From Nakamurella flavida (GTDB lineage: Bacteria; Actinomycetota; Actinomycetes; Mycobacteriales; Nakamurellaceae), in NCBI RefSeq assembly GCF_030811475.1, contig NZ_JAUSQV010000001.1:2739001-2803000 (forward strand): a stretch of DNA of 64,000 nucleotides. The letters run 5' to 3'. Positions 33,827 to 42,192 of this stretch are shown piece by piece; within the stretch, counting starts at the first letter, position 1; every line of letters starts with the position of its first letter. The position numbers and the translations under genes were made by a program. The notes under the pieces were generated by a model, which was given only the letters and a program-made list of their open reading frames with translations, did no database searches and was not told the origin of the DNA.

Positions 33827-33986
33827 GGGCGGGACTCCTCGGTCGGATGCCGTCGGTCCGCCCGCGGCGGGCGCCGGGGGGACGAACGGACCGACCGTGC
33901 CGCGCGAAGCTGTGTCGCGGCCCAGAGCCGGCTCTGCTCCCGCTGATCGCCGACCCTCGACGGTGCCCACCGGGCACACTGACCCG

Positions 33987-34652
33987 ATGAGCACACCGGG
34001 AGCGGGCAGCGCAGGGCACATTGCCGAGGGCATCACCATGACCGGGACCGGCGAGGCGGCCACCCCCGTCGACCAGGTGCGGGTGAACCTGAGTGTGGAC
34101 GTCGTGCGCCCGGACGCCGGGGAGGCCTTCCGGTCGGCCTCGCTGTCCGTCCGCAGCCTGCTGCAGGTGCTGTCCGACGGCGGTGTCGATTCCCGGTCCG
34201 TGCGGACCCAGGACCTCACCCTCGGTCCGCGCAAGGACTACCGGAACGGGCAGGAGGTCATCCTGGGGTACTCCGCCGGCCAGCGGATCGTCGTGGTGCT
34301 GCAGAGCCTGCACGGCATCGAGCAGTTGCTCACCGACGTCGCCACACGTTCCGGCGAGGGGGTCGGCATCGAGGGGATCGCGCTGATCGCGGGGGACCCG
34401 GGACCCGCGGCCCAACTGGCCCGCGAGCAGGCGTTCGCCGATGCCCGCACCAAGGCCGAGCAGTTCGCCGTCCTCGCGGGTCGCTCCCTGGGGCGCGTCC
34501 TGGTCGTCCACGAGGGTGCGTCCGGCGGTCCCCGAGGCGACCGGGCCATTCCCCTGGCTTTCCGGGCCTCCGCGTCCCCCATGCCGGTGGCCACCGGCGA
34601 CACGTCCGTCACCGCGAGCGTCACCGTGACCTGGGCGTTCGAGCCGGTCTGA
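33987..34652 (+). CDS. SIMPL (DUF541) domain protein
   Basis: 221 aa from the ATG at 33987. The product reads GITMTGTGEAATPVDQVRVNLSVDV early on, the typical SIMPL opening, then LSVRSLLQVLSDGGVDSRSVRTQDLTLGP and the C-terminal REQAFADARTKAEQFAVLAGRSLGRV. There is no signal peptide or membrane helix, so it is probably cytoplasmic. Homologues are widespread with no settled biochemical function. The gene is divergent from the glycosyltransferase and converges with the winged-helix gene 12 bp away. Confidence 0.85.
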   Translation: MSTPGAGSAGHIAEGITMTGTGEAATPVDQVRVNLSVDVVRPDAGEAFRSASLSVRSLLQVLSDGGVDSRSVRTQDLTLGPRKDYRNGQEVILGYSAGQRIVVVLQSLHGIEQLLTDVATRSGEGVGIEGIALIAGDPGPAAQLAREQAFADARTKAEQFAVLAGRSLGRVLVVHEGASGGPRGDRAIPLAFRASASPMPVATGDTSVTASVTVTWAFEPV

Positions 34653-34664
34653 TCCTGCCGCGGC

Positions 34665-35780
34665 TCAGTCGATCTCGACGACGTGCACCGAGCCCGGTGT
34701 GGAGAACGCGAGGACGGCCGACGCCTCCCGTTCCACCGCGGCCCGCTCGGTGCCGGTCCAGGGGTGCAGCGCCTCCACCGCCACGGTCTCCGTGCCCCGG
34801 GCGGTCCGGAAGCGCCACAGCCCGGCGACGAATCCGTCGATCAGCACGGCGCCCGGCGCATCCCGGCCGAAGGCGGCACGGTCGGCATCGGCGATCACCC
34901 GCGTGCGGTCGGCATGGGCCAGCACGGTGTTGTCATACCCGGGCAGCAGACGCACCGGAGCCGGGTGGTCCGGGTCGGGCCGGAGCCCGTCGGGTACGTC
35001 CCACAGCTGTCGGCCGCGGTCGTCGGTGAACGGCGTGAGGTCCGGCATGGCGGCGAGCACGCGGGCCGTACCGGACACGCCGGTGAAGGTGGTGACGTCC
35101 GCGGCGGTGGCCGGGCCGAAGGCGGCCAGGTACCGCCGCACCAGCGCGATCGGATCCGGATCGGTGCCGTCCGGCAGGCCCGTCCAGTCCGCGGCCGGGA
35201 CGTGGGCCACCGGCCCCGTGACGCGCCACAGACCCCGGGGCGGGATCTGCACCAGGGGCACCCCGCTGCGCACGGCCATGGCCAGCGGGTGTCCGGCCCG
35301 GCCGAAGACCGGGGCCAGCTCCTCGCCCAGTTGCTGCCAGGTCCGCGGCCGCTCGGCGCAGAGCGCCCGGCCGGCCGCGGCCACGGCGGCGAGGTCGAGA
35401 CCGTCGAGGTCGGCGCGCCAGTTTTTCAGTTCGCGGGTGAGCGCGGGCTGCACCACCGGCCGCAGCGTCGCGGCGTCCGCCGCGCCGATGAGGTGGATGG
35501 TCGACCGCATGACGACCATCCGGACCAGCTGTCGGCCGGCGATCAGGGTGTCGACGGATCGGTCCGGTTCCGGCCCGCCACTCGCCCGCAGGGCCTCCCG
35601 CCGGGCGAACAGGCCCAGGTGCGGGTGGTCGGGCAGTTGCGCCTGCAGTCCCACGCAGTGCTCGACGGCCTGTGGCACGGTCAGTCCGGAAGGGCCGGCC
35701 CCGGGCAGCAGCAGTTGCCGGGCCAGCAGCGCCCGGTTCAGCGCCCGCCGGTCGAGCAGCGGCCCCCGCCGGTCGGTCAC
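34665..35780 (-). CDS. winged-helix DNA-binding domain protein (AlkZ-like, HTH_42)
   Basis: 371 aa from a GTG at 35780 that overlaps the upstream stop by four bases (GTGA). The N-terminus LNRALLARQLLL, VEHCVGLQAQLPDHPHLGLFAR and VVMRSTIHLIGAADAATLRPVVQP match the family that includes the DNA glycosylase AlkZ. The QxQ motif used by AlkZ for interstrand-crosslink repair is visible as LQAQ near residue 45. The C-terminal half (LLPGYDNTVLAHADRTRVI, AVLIDGFVAGLWRF) is also family-typical. It may act in DNA repair or be one of many uncharacterised paralogues. It is the last gene of the FdrA operon, with no obvious functional link to it. Confidence 0.8.
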   Translation of the reverse strand: MTDRRGPLLDRRALNRALLARQLLLPGAGPSGLTVPQAVEHCVGLQAQLPDHPHLGLFARREALRASGGPEPDRSVDTLIAGRQLVRMVVMRSTIHLIGAADAATLRPVVQPALTRELKNWRADLDGLDLAAVAAAGRALCAERPRTWQQLGEELAPVFGRAGHPLAMAVRSGVPLVQIPPRGLWRVTGPVAHVPAADWTGLPDGTDPDPIALVRRYLAAFGPATAADVTTFTGVSGTARVLAAMPDLTPFTDDRGRQLWDVPDGLRPDPDHPAPVRLLPGYDNTVLAHADRTRVIADADRAAFGRDAPGAVLIDGFVAGLWRFRTARGTETVAVEALHPWTGTERAAVEREASAVLAFSTPGSVHVVEID

Positions 35781-37243
35781 GCCCCGGGCGTCCCGGGCAC
35801 CGGGGGCACGAGCTCGGCCAGGGCCAGCACGGCCGCGGTGAAGCACTGCATCGGCGGCGTGACGAGGCCGGCGCCCACCTGGCCGGTGCCGGCCACCCGG
35901 CCGGCCATCCCGGTGTTGATCTGCGGCAGGATGCCCGTCCGCAGCACCCGGGTGACGTCGATGCCGGTGGGGGAGCCGCGGAACTCCAGGATCGGCAGGG
36001 CGAAGGCCGGGTTCTCGGTCTCGGTGATCTCGTACATCCGGGCCGTGGTGGCCAGGGCGTCCGGCACGCTGCCACCGACGAGTCGGACGATGGCCGGCGC
36101 CCCGGCCATCACCATGCCGCCGATGCCCATGGTCTCGGTGATGGCCGAGTCGCCGATGTCGGGGTTGGCGTCGTCCGGTCCGAAGCCGGCCAGGAACAGG
36201 CCCTGCGGGTACCGGGCGGGACCGGTGAACCAGCGGTCGCCGGTCCCCGAGACGCGGATGCCGAAGTCGGTGCCGTTGCGGCACATCGCGGTGACCACGG
36301 TCGCCCCCGGGACCCCGGCTGCCGCGTCACCCATGAGCTTGCCGCACGGCATGACCAGGTTGAGGAAGAAGTGGTCGTTGGCGCCGAGAAAGGCGGCGAT
36401 CTCCGCGATGTCGTCGGCGAGCAGGCCGGAGGTGACGAGCCCGGGCAGGATCTGCCGGAGGAACATCAGCGTGCCGGCGCGGTTGCGGTTGTGGCCCTCG
36501 TCGCCCATCTGCACCATCTGGCCGACGATGGCGGTGATGTCGACGGGGCCGGTGGTCCGGACGGCCGCGGCCAGGGCGGGACCGAGCACCCGGGACATCC
36601 ACCGCAGCCGCTCGATCACCTCGGGCGCGTAGGCGCCATAACGCAGCACCTTGCCCAACCCCTCGTTGAGCGAGCAGTACGCCTCCGCACCGGACTCCGG
36701 GTCGACGAGCCGGAACACCCACATCGACGGGGACACCACCCCGGCCATCGGGCCGACGGTGTGGTGGTCATGGCACGGGGACAGCGAGATCCCCTCACCG
36801 GCAGCCAGTTTCGCCTCGGCCTCGTCGGCGTCGCCGGCGAGCCCTTCGAGCAGCATGGCCCCGATCAGGGCGCCGCGCATCGGCCCGGACGCGCGTGCCC
36901 AGGTGATGGGCGGCCCGGCGTGCAGGAACTCACCGGGGCGCAGCCCGAGCGCCTGTCCGGCCGGGAGGACGTCGACGAGCTGAGCGCGCACCGCGGTCAT
37001 CCGGCGGGCCGCCTCGGCGGTGGCCGCGGCGCGGCGTGGGTCGGCCAGCACGGTGGCCAGCGCGGCCAGCACGGCGTCCGCATCGCCGGCGCCGCCGGCC
37101 AGGTCGTCGGGATCGACCGTGGGGGGACGGAAGTCGACCGCGGTCACCTCGACGGCCTGGTCGCGCAACGCCTGGGCCAGCAGGTCGATGCCGGCGGTGA
37201 TGACCGACGGGCCCGGGGACAGCAGGTCGCGCGGGCTGGTCAT
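35777..37243 (-). CDS. DUF1116 protein, oxamate transcarbamylase subunit (YlbE/AllG-like)
   Basis: 488 aa, coupled to fdrA upstream (ATGA) and to the winged-helix gene downstream (GTGA). Family marks are PCHDHHTVGPMAGVVSPSMWVF (about residues 155-176), LNEGLGKVLRYGAY, QMGDEGHNRNRAGT and GNDHFF-like ANDHFFLN. In E. coli the homologue YlbE, with FdrA and YlbF, forms an oxamate carbamoyltransferase (AllFGH) that ends anaerobic allantoin use. All three proteins are encoded together here in the order YlbF-FdrA-YlbE. Substrate assignment rests on that precedent, not on residues visible here. Confidence 0.82.
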   Translation of the reverse strand: MTSPRDLLSPGPSVITAGIDLLAQALRDQAVEVTAVDFRPPTVDPDDLAGGAGDADAVLAALATVLADPRRAAATAEAARRMTAVRAQLVDVLPAGQALGLRPGEFLHAGPPITWARASGPMRGALIGAMLLEGLAGDADEAEAKLAAGEGISLSPCHDHHTVGPMAGVVSPSMWVFRLVDPESGAEAYCSLNEGLGKVLRYGAYAPEVIERLRWMSRVLGPALAAAVRTTGPVDITAIVGQMVQMGDEGHNRNRAGTLMFLRQILPGLVTSGLLADDIAEIAAFLGANDHFFLNLVMPCGKLMGDAAAGVPGATVVTAMCRNGTDFGIRVSGTGDRWFTGPARYPQGLFLAGFGPDDANPDIGDSAITETMGIGGMVMAGAPAIVRLVGGSVPDALATTARMYEITETENPAFALPILEFRGSPTGIDVTRVLRTGILPQINTGMAGRVAGTGQVGAGLVTPPMQCFTAAVLALAELVPPVPGTPGA

Positions 37244-38796
37244 GGTGCCTCCGAGGGGGTGCCGGCAGGGGTGGGCGCCGCGAGCAGGCCGGCGGCGTAC
37301 CGGGCGGCCTCGGCGTTGGACACGAACACGGCGGCCCCGGCCTCGAGCAGGGCGGACGCCTGGGCGCCCCGGTCCTGCGGATCGCCGCCCGTTCCGCACA
37401 GCGAGACGACCACGGTCAGCGGGTGTGTCGCATCCCGGGCGGTGACGGCGGTCCGCAGGGCGGGGGCCAGGCTCCCGGCCGGGTCGGGATCGGCGCCGTG
37501 ACCGAGCACGACGTCCACCAGCAGCACGCCGACGGCGGGATCGGCACCGGCCGCGGCGATCTGACCGAGCCGCACGGACGGGTCGATCATCGGATGGGGC
37601 CGCCCCGCCGTGAAGGCGTCGTCGCCCAGGTCGAGCACGACGTGACCGAGTCCGGCCAGGTCGGGCACGCGGCCGGCCCCGGCGCCGACGGGCAGGGCGA
37701 GTGCGGGGCGCAACGGGATGTTGGAACGGATGTCGCCCAGCACGGGTCCGGTGACGAGCATGGCCTCGTCGGCCAGGGTGCCGCCGGCGAACAGGCCCCG
37801 CAGGACACCGCGGACCGATCCGGGCGTGGGTGCGCCGTCGGGGATCCAACGCGGCCAGTCCGGCACCGAGACGCCCACGGCGGCACAGACCTGCTCGGCG
37901 GCGGTGGTGAGGTCGCCGCCCTCGCCGAGCAGCACGGTGCTCACCGGGGTCCGGGCGGAACGGGCGGCGGCCCGGACGGTGTCGGCGACGGCCGGGTGCG
38001 GCGGCTTGGACAACACGACGACGTGGCCGGTGGCGGGATCGGCGTCCAGCAGGGCCAGTGCGGCCAGGGTGCTGCGCCCGCCGACCTCCCGGGACAGATC
38101 GCGGCCACCCACCCCGAGCACGTGCGAGACGGCGACCCCGGCCTCGTCGAGCAGGCTGCTCAGCTGCTGCGCCCCGGTGCCGGACGCAGCCACCAGGCCC
38201 ACGGCCGTGCCGCCGGATCCCGGGGCGCGCAGCACGTTGGCGAAGCCCAGGCCGACGCCGCCGATCACGGCCGTGCCGCAGTCCGGTCCCATCACCAGCA
38301 CCCCGGCGCGGGCACCGGCGTCCTTGAGGGCGATCTCGTCGGAGAGCGGGACGTTGTCGGAGAAGATCATCACGTGCCGGCCGGCCGCGATGGCGTCCAT
38401 CGCCTCCCCGGTCACCGCCGCTCCGGGTACCGAGAGCAGCACGATCGCGGCGTCCGGGGCCTCCCGGGTGGCGGCCCGCACCGTGCGCGGCGCCGGGGTG
38501 GCACCCACGCCGCGGGCACCCACGGACGCGCGGTCGGCGGCGGCCAGCGCGTCCTGCAGAGCGGCCAGGCCGGCCCGCACGGCGTCGTCGTCACCGCGGA
38601 CGGCGACCAAGAGATCGTCCGGGCCGGCCGGGGGTACCGAGAACCCCTGCTGGACGGCCAGTTCGACGTTCAGCGGGGTGGCCATGGCCACCTGCGCCGC
38701 CGTGACCCCGGGGGTGTCGGCCACGGCCCGGGAGATCCGCAGCAGGGTCACCGAGTCGTGGTAGACGCCCCGCCGCAGGGTGATGTGGTCGGTCAT
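37240..38796 (-). CDS. fdrA: FdrA family protein, oxamate transcarbamylase subunit (AllF-like)
   Basis: 518 aa, coupled on both sides by ATGA overlaps. The product has succinyl-CoA-synthetase-like folds: an N-terminal ACT-like segment (YHDSVTLLRISRAV, PLNVELAVQQGF), a Rossmann-like IFSDNVPLSDEIALKDAG and GPDCGTAVIGGVGLGFAN (about residues 165-185), LVAASGTGAQQLSSLLDEAG, and a C-terminal domain with HPMIDPSVRLGQI and VVVSLCGTGGDPQ. FdrA is the acyl-CoA-synthetase-like subunit of the oxamate transcarbamylase complex. No carbamate kinase gene, which would make ATP from the carbamoyl-phosphate, is in the window. Confidence 0.87.
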   Translation of the reverse strand: MTDHITLRRGVYHDSVTLLRISRAVADTPGVTAAQVAMATPLNVELAVQQGFSVPPAGPDDLLVAVRGDDDAVRAGLAALQDALAAADRASVGARGVGATPAPRTVRAATREAPDAAIVLLSVPGAAVTGEAMDAIAAGRHVMIFSDNVPLSDEIALKDAGARAGVLVMGPDCGTAVIGGVGLGFANVLRAPGSGGTAVGLVAASGTGAQQLSSLLDEAGVAVSHVLGVGGRDLSREVGGRSTLAALALLDADPATGHVVVLSKPPHPAVADTVRAAARSARTPVSTVLLGEGGDLTTAAEQVCAAVGVSVPDWPRWIPDGAPTPGSVRGVLRGLFAGGTLADEAMLVTGPVLGDIRSNIPLRPALALPVGAGAGRVPDLAGLGHVVLDLGDDAFTAGRPHPMIDPSVRLGQIAAAGADPAVGVLLVDVVLGHGADPDPAGSLAPALRTAVTARDATHPLTVVVSLCGTGGDPQDRGAQASALLEAGAAVFVSNAEAARYAAGLLAAPTPAGTPSEAP

Positions 38797-39674
38797 CGGC
38801 CGTCCTTCCCGTCCTGTGGGGGGCAGTCCTGTGGGGGGCAGAGCCGGCCGGGGGTCGGCGGCCGTTCCGGCGATCCTGACAGGCCGACGACCAGACCGGC
38901 CAGCAGGTCGGCCCCACTGGTGTGGCCGATGTCGAGGAGGGCGGCGACGGCATCGTGGAGTCGGGGACCGGACGCGGCCCGCACGGCGGCGACCACGGCG
39001 AGCACGGCGTCCCCCGCGTGCCCGCGGGCGGCCTGGTGCAGCAGGTCCGCCGACAGGGCGGTGGTCCGTGCCGGGGCGAGTGCTCCGACCACCGCGCCGA
39101 TCCGCTCGGCCTCCAGGGTCCGGCCCGTCGCCCACAGCCCGCAGAGCAGCCCGGCCAGCAGGTCGTCGCCCGCGGGGGTGAGTCCGGGGCCGAGGCCGAG
39201 CAGCTCCAGGACGGCCGGCGCCGGGTCGGCCTCGTCCAGCACCCGGCGGACCCCGGCCGGTCCGCCCGCCCCCGGCGGCCGTCGGGTGGAGATGCGGGCG
39301 AGCAGCGCCACCGCGTCGGGGTCCACCGGTCCCGGGGGGACCCGGCTGGGCACCGCGCGGGCCGCGCGCAGGGACATCCCGGGCAGCGTGACCCGACCCT
39401 CGCCGACACTCACCGGCACACCGGGCACCGCGTGGGCGAACATCGCCGGCACGGCGGCCACGGGCACCCGGATCCCGTGGGGGGTGCCGGAGGCCCCGGG
39501 CGCCAGCAGGGTCAGCACCTGGCCGGACGGCTCCGGGTGGTCGTCGAGCACCAGCACCACCGCCCGGGACAGCCGGGTCAGCACCCGGCCGACCCGCGGG
39601 GGCCCGGCGATCAGGTCGGCCACCGCCGCGGGGACGGCCACCGGTACGGGCTGCGGGGGGTGGCCCTCGGTCAC
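38793..39674 (-). CDS. DUF2877 protein, oxamate transcarbamylase subunit (YlbF/AllH-like)
   Basis: 293 aa from the GTG at 39674 (GTGA overlap with the upstream stop); it overlaps fdrA by ATGA. The family motif GLGPGLTPAGDDLLAGLLCGLW is present in the second half (about residues 166-187) and RTTALSADLLHQAARGH follows. The C-terminal 25 residues contain a Pro/Gln repeat (CPPQDCPPQD). DUF2877 proteins are the third component of the FdrA-YlbE complex. Conservation of all three in one coupled operon supports the assignment. Confidence 0.8.
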   Translation of the reverse strand: MTEGHPPQPVPVAVPAAVADLIAGPPRVGRVLTRLSRAVVLVLDDHPEPSGQVLTLLAPGASGTPHGIRVPVAAVPAMFAHAVPGVPVSVGEGRVTLPGMSLRAARAVPSRVPPGPVDPDAVALLARISTRRPPGAGGPAGVRRVLDEADPAPAVLELLGLGPGLTPAGDDLLAGLLCGLWATGRTLEAERIGAVVGALAPARTTALSADLLHQAARGHAGDAVLAVVAAVRAASGPRLHDAVAALLDIGHTSGADLLAGLVVGLSGSPERPPTPGRLCPPQDCPPQDGKDGR

Positions 39675-40180
39675 CCGGCGGCCGGCGTCCGGTCCGCGGC
39701 GTCGGCCCGGCCGGCCGTCCACCCGGCGAAGCGGGCCAGCACCCCGTTCCATCCCCCGTCGCCCGCGCTGATCTCGTCGGACAGGGAGCGGCCATCGGTC
39801 AGCCGCTCCAGCAGGCGGTGCTCCAGGGTGACCGTGGTCTGCTCCGGGGCGTCCTGGGTGAAGCGGATCTCGACCTCGCTGGCCCGGTCCGGGTCGTACG
39901 TCCACCGCCCGTCGATCTGCCAGGTCAGCACCAGACGACCCGGCGGTTCCCAGACCAGCACGTGGCCCCAGTCGCACTCGGCGCCGTCGGTTCCGACCTC
40001 GTACCACCGCCCGCCCACCCGCGGCTCGATCACCAGGTCCGCCATCTCGGACTCGCCGATGTGGTGGCTCGCAGGCCACCAGCGGGCCATCGACCCGGTG
40101 AAGAGAGCGAACGCGCGGTCGGCCGGGAGGGCGACGGTCGCCGTCCCGTGCAGGGCGGGCAGGGTCTCGGGTGCGGTCAT
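39671..40180 (-). CDS. SRPBCC/AHSA1-like domain protein
   Basis: 169 aa START-fold protein: TATVALPADRAFALFTGSMARWWP at the N-terminus, VIEPRVGGRWYEVGTDGAECDWGHVLVWEPPGRLVLTWQI in the middle, and TTVTLEHRLLERL, WNGVLARFAGW at the C-terminus. These residues fit the activator-of-Hsp90-like subgroup that binds hydrophobic ligands. It follows an ArsR regulator by two bases, a pairing very common in actinobacteria, in which the regulator and the SRPBCC protein are co-transcribed. Confidence 0.85.
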   Translation of the reverse strand: MTAPETLPALHGTATVALPADRAFALFTGSMARWWPASHHIGESEMADLVIEPRVGGRWYEVGTDGAECDWGHVLVWEPPGRLVLTWQIDGRWTYDPDRASEVEIRFTQDAPEQTTVTLEHRLLERLTDGRSLSDEISAGDGGWNGVLARFAGWTAGRADAADRTPAAG

Positions 40181-40182
40181 GG

Positions 40183-40506
40183 CTACTCCTGGGGTGGGAG
40201 GTCGGCGGCGTCGGCCACCTTCTGGAACCCGGTCAGCGCGTCGGTCCAGACGCGGTCGAGATAAGCGCGCAGGGCGTCGATCCCGGCCGGGTCGATGCGG
40301 TACACACGGCGGTTCCCGTCCGGGGTGACGCTGACCAGGCCGCCCGCGCGCAGCGCGGAGAGATGCTGGGACACGGCCTGTCGGGTGATGGGCAGCAGAT
40401 CGGCGAGCTCGCCGACCGAGGACGGCCGGTGGGCCAGCAACTCGAAGACGGCCCGGCGGCTGGGATCACCGAGCAGCCCGAGCGGGGAGTCGGCCGGTGA
40501 CGTCAT
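40183..40506 (-). CDS. ArsR-family transcriptional regulator
   Basis: 107 aa. Winged helix: LGLLGDPSRRAVFELLAHRPSSVGELAD, recognition helix TRQAVSQHLSALRAGGLV (about residues 41-58), wing VTPDGNRRVYRI. No Cys metal-binding motif is present (it has no ELCVCDL-type helix), so it is the non-metal type that pairs with SRPBCC genes. The first gene of the six-gene operon running to 34665, it is a candidate autoregulator and could control the oxamate genes as a side effect of operon position. Confidence 0.87.
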   Translation of the reverse strand: MTSPADSPLGLLGDPSRRAVFELLAHRPSSVGELADLLPITRQAVSQHLSALRAGGLVSVTPDGNRRVYRIDPAGIDALRAYLDRVWTDALTGFQKVADAADLPPQE

Positions 40507-40716
40507 CTGTGAAAGCCTAGGCTTGCATTCGACTGCTGCCAAGACCTGGTCCCGACGACCGCCCCGTGTTTCGGCCCGGTGACGACCGGCGCCGGTGCCC
40601 ATGTCGCACGGGCCGGGAGCCCGGGATCCTGCTAGGACTACCCGGTGCGGGCCGGACCACCGGCCCAGCCATGCGGCGGCCGCCCCCGGTCGCCGACGGC
40701 GGAGGGAACGGGCGCG

Positions 40717-42132
40717 ATGGCGGGTTGGAAGTTGGTCGGCGGCGACAAGGGTCTGGAACCCGGGGCGGTGGTCCGTCCCGACGAGCGGCTGGCCTGGCCC
40801 AAGACCATCGGCATCGGTGCCCAGCACGTGGTCGCCATGTTCGGGGCGACGTTCGTCTTCCCGCTGCTCATGGGGCTCGACGCGAACCTGGCGATCATGA
40901 TGTCCGGGGTCTGCACGATCCTGTTCCTGCTCATCGTCAAGGGGAAGATCCCGTCCTACCTGGGCACCTCGGCGTCCTTCGTGGGAGCGGTGGCGGCGAT
41001 CCGCGCGTCCGGCGGCACCTCGGCCGGCGTCACCGGGGCGATCCTGGTCGCCGGTGTGGTGCTGGCCCTGGTCGGTCTGCTGGTGCATTTCGTCGGGGCG
41101 ACCGCGCTGCGCACGGTGCTCCCGCCGGTGGTCAGCGGGGCCGTCGTCATGCTCATCGGGTTCAACCTGGCACCGGTGGTGGGCGGGACGTACTGGCCGC
41201 AGGACCCGGGCGTGGCCATCCTGACCATGCTGTTCACCATCGTCGCCGCGGTCGGCTTCCGCGGCTTCTTCTCGCGCATCGCCATCTTCCTGGCGCTGAT
41301 CTTCGGCTACGTGCTGAGTTGGGTCCTGGACCGCACGGCCGGGCAGATCGTCTTCCCGACCGGCGCCGGCGACACCGCCCCGCACTTCCGGGTCGACCTC
41401 GACGGGGTGGCCGGTGCCGACTGGTTCGGTCTGCCGACCTTCTCCGCCCCGGAGTTCCACCTCAACTTCATCCTGCTCGCCCTGCCCGGGGTGATCGCGT
41501 TGATCGCGGAGAACACCGGCCACGTCCGTGCTGTCGCGGAGATGACCGGTGACGACCTGGACCCGTACATGGGTCGGGCGCTGTTCGGCGACGGCTTCGG
41601 CACCGCCCTGGCCTCGGCCGTCGGCGGCTCGCCGACCACCACCTACGCGGAGAACATCGGCGTCATGGCCGCGACCCGGGTCTACTCCACGGCGGCCTAC
41701 TACGTGGCGGCGGCGGTGGCCATCCTGCTCGGCCTGGTGCCCAAGTTCGGCGCCATCGTCAACGCGACCCCGGGTGGGGTGCTGGGCGGTATCACCGTGG
41801 TGCTCTACGGGATGATCGGCCTGCTGGGCGCCAAGATCTGGCGGGAGAACGGCGTCGACTTCGGCAATCCGATCAACCTGGTGCCCATCGCCGCCGGCAT
41901 CATCATCGGCGTCGGCAACGTGACCTGGCAGATCGGCTCGGAGTTCTCGCTGTCCGGCATCGCCCTGGGTTCGATCGTGGCCATCGGCGGCTACCACCTG
42001 GCCCGGGTCATCGCCCCGAAGAACCTGAGGGAGCCGTTGTCCGACGGGCGGGTCTACGAGGGGGGCACGGCCCTGTCCGCGGGGTCGGTGCGCGATCCGG
42101 CCACCGACGGGACCCGCGAGGACCAGCGCTGA
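40717..42132 (+). CDS. uracil/xanthine permease family transporter (NCS2)
   Basis: 471 aa from the ATG at 40717, which has GGAGGGAA upstream; the frame to 40645 lacks a site. The NAT/NCS2 fold shows in IGAQHVVAMFGATFVFPLLMGLDANLAI, GTSASFVGAVAAIRASGG, LPGVIALIAENTGHVRAVAEMTG (TM8, with the substrate-binding Glu) and FGTALASAVGGSPTTTYAENIGVMAATRVYS (TM10). It is a proton-coupled nucleobase importer of the UraA/PyrP branch. It is divergent from the ArsR-oxamate operon across a 210-bp promoter region, consistent with nucleobase use feeding purine catabolism, though uracil is the commonest substrate. Confidence 0.9.
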   Translation: MAGWKLVGGDKGLEPGAVVRPDERLAWPKTIGIGAQHVVAMFGATFVFPLLMGLDANLAIMMSGVCTILFLLIVKGKIPSYLGTSASFVGAVAAIRASGGTSAGVTGAILVAGVVLALVGLLVHFVGATALRTVLPPVVSGAVVMLIGFNLAPVVGGTYWPQDPGVAILTMLFTIVAAVGFRGFFSRIAIFLALIFGYVLSWVLDRTAGQIVFPTGAGDTAPHFRVDLDGVAGADWFGLPTFSAPEFHLNFILLALPGVIALIAENTGHVRAVAEMTGDDLDPYMGRALFGDGFGTALASAVGGSPTTTYAENIGVMAATRVYSTAAYYVAAAVAILLGLVPKFGAIVNATPGGVLGGITVVLYGMIGLLGAKIWRENGVDFGNPINLVPIAAGIIIGVGNVTWQIGSEFSLSGIALGSIVAIGGYHLARVIAPKNLREPLSDGRVYEGGTALSAGSVRDPATDGTREDQR

Positions 42133-42135
42133 GCG

Positions 42136-42169
42136 TTCCCCCGCCCGCCGAGGACGGCGGGCGGGGGAA
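42136..42169. terminator. bidirectional hairpin terminator
   Basis: TTCCCCCGCCCGCCG (42136-42150) pairs perfectly over 15 bp with CGGCGGGCGGGGGAA (42155-42169) across an AGGA loop. It lies 4 nt after the permease stop and 24 nt from the stop of the convergent ABC ATPase gene, so it serves both. Confidence 0.8.
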
Positions 42170-42192
42170 GCCGTACCCGGGTGGCGCCCGGG

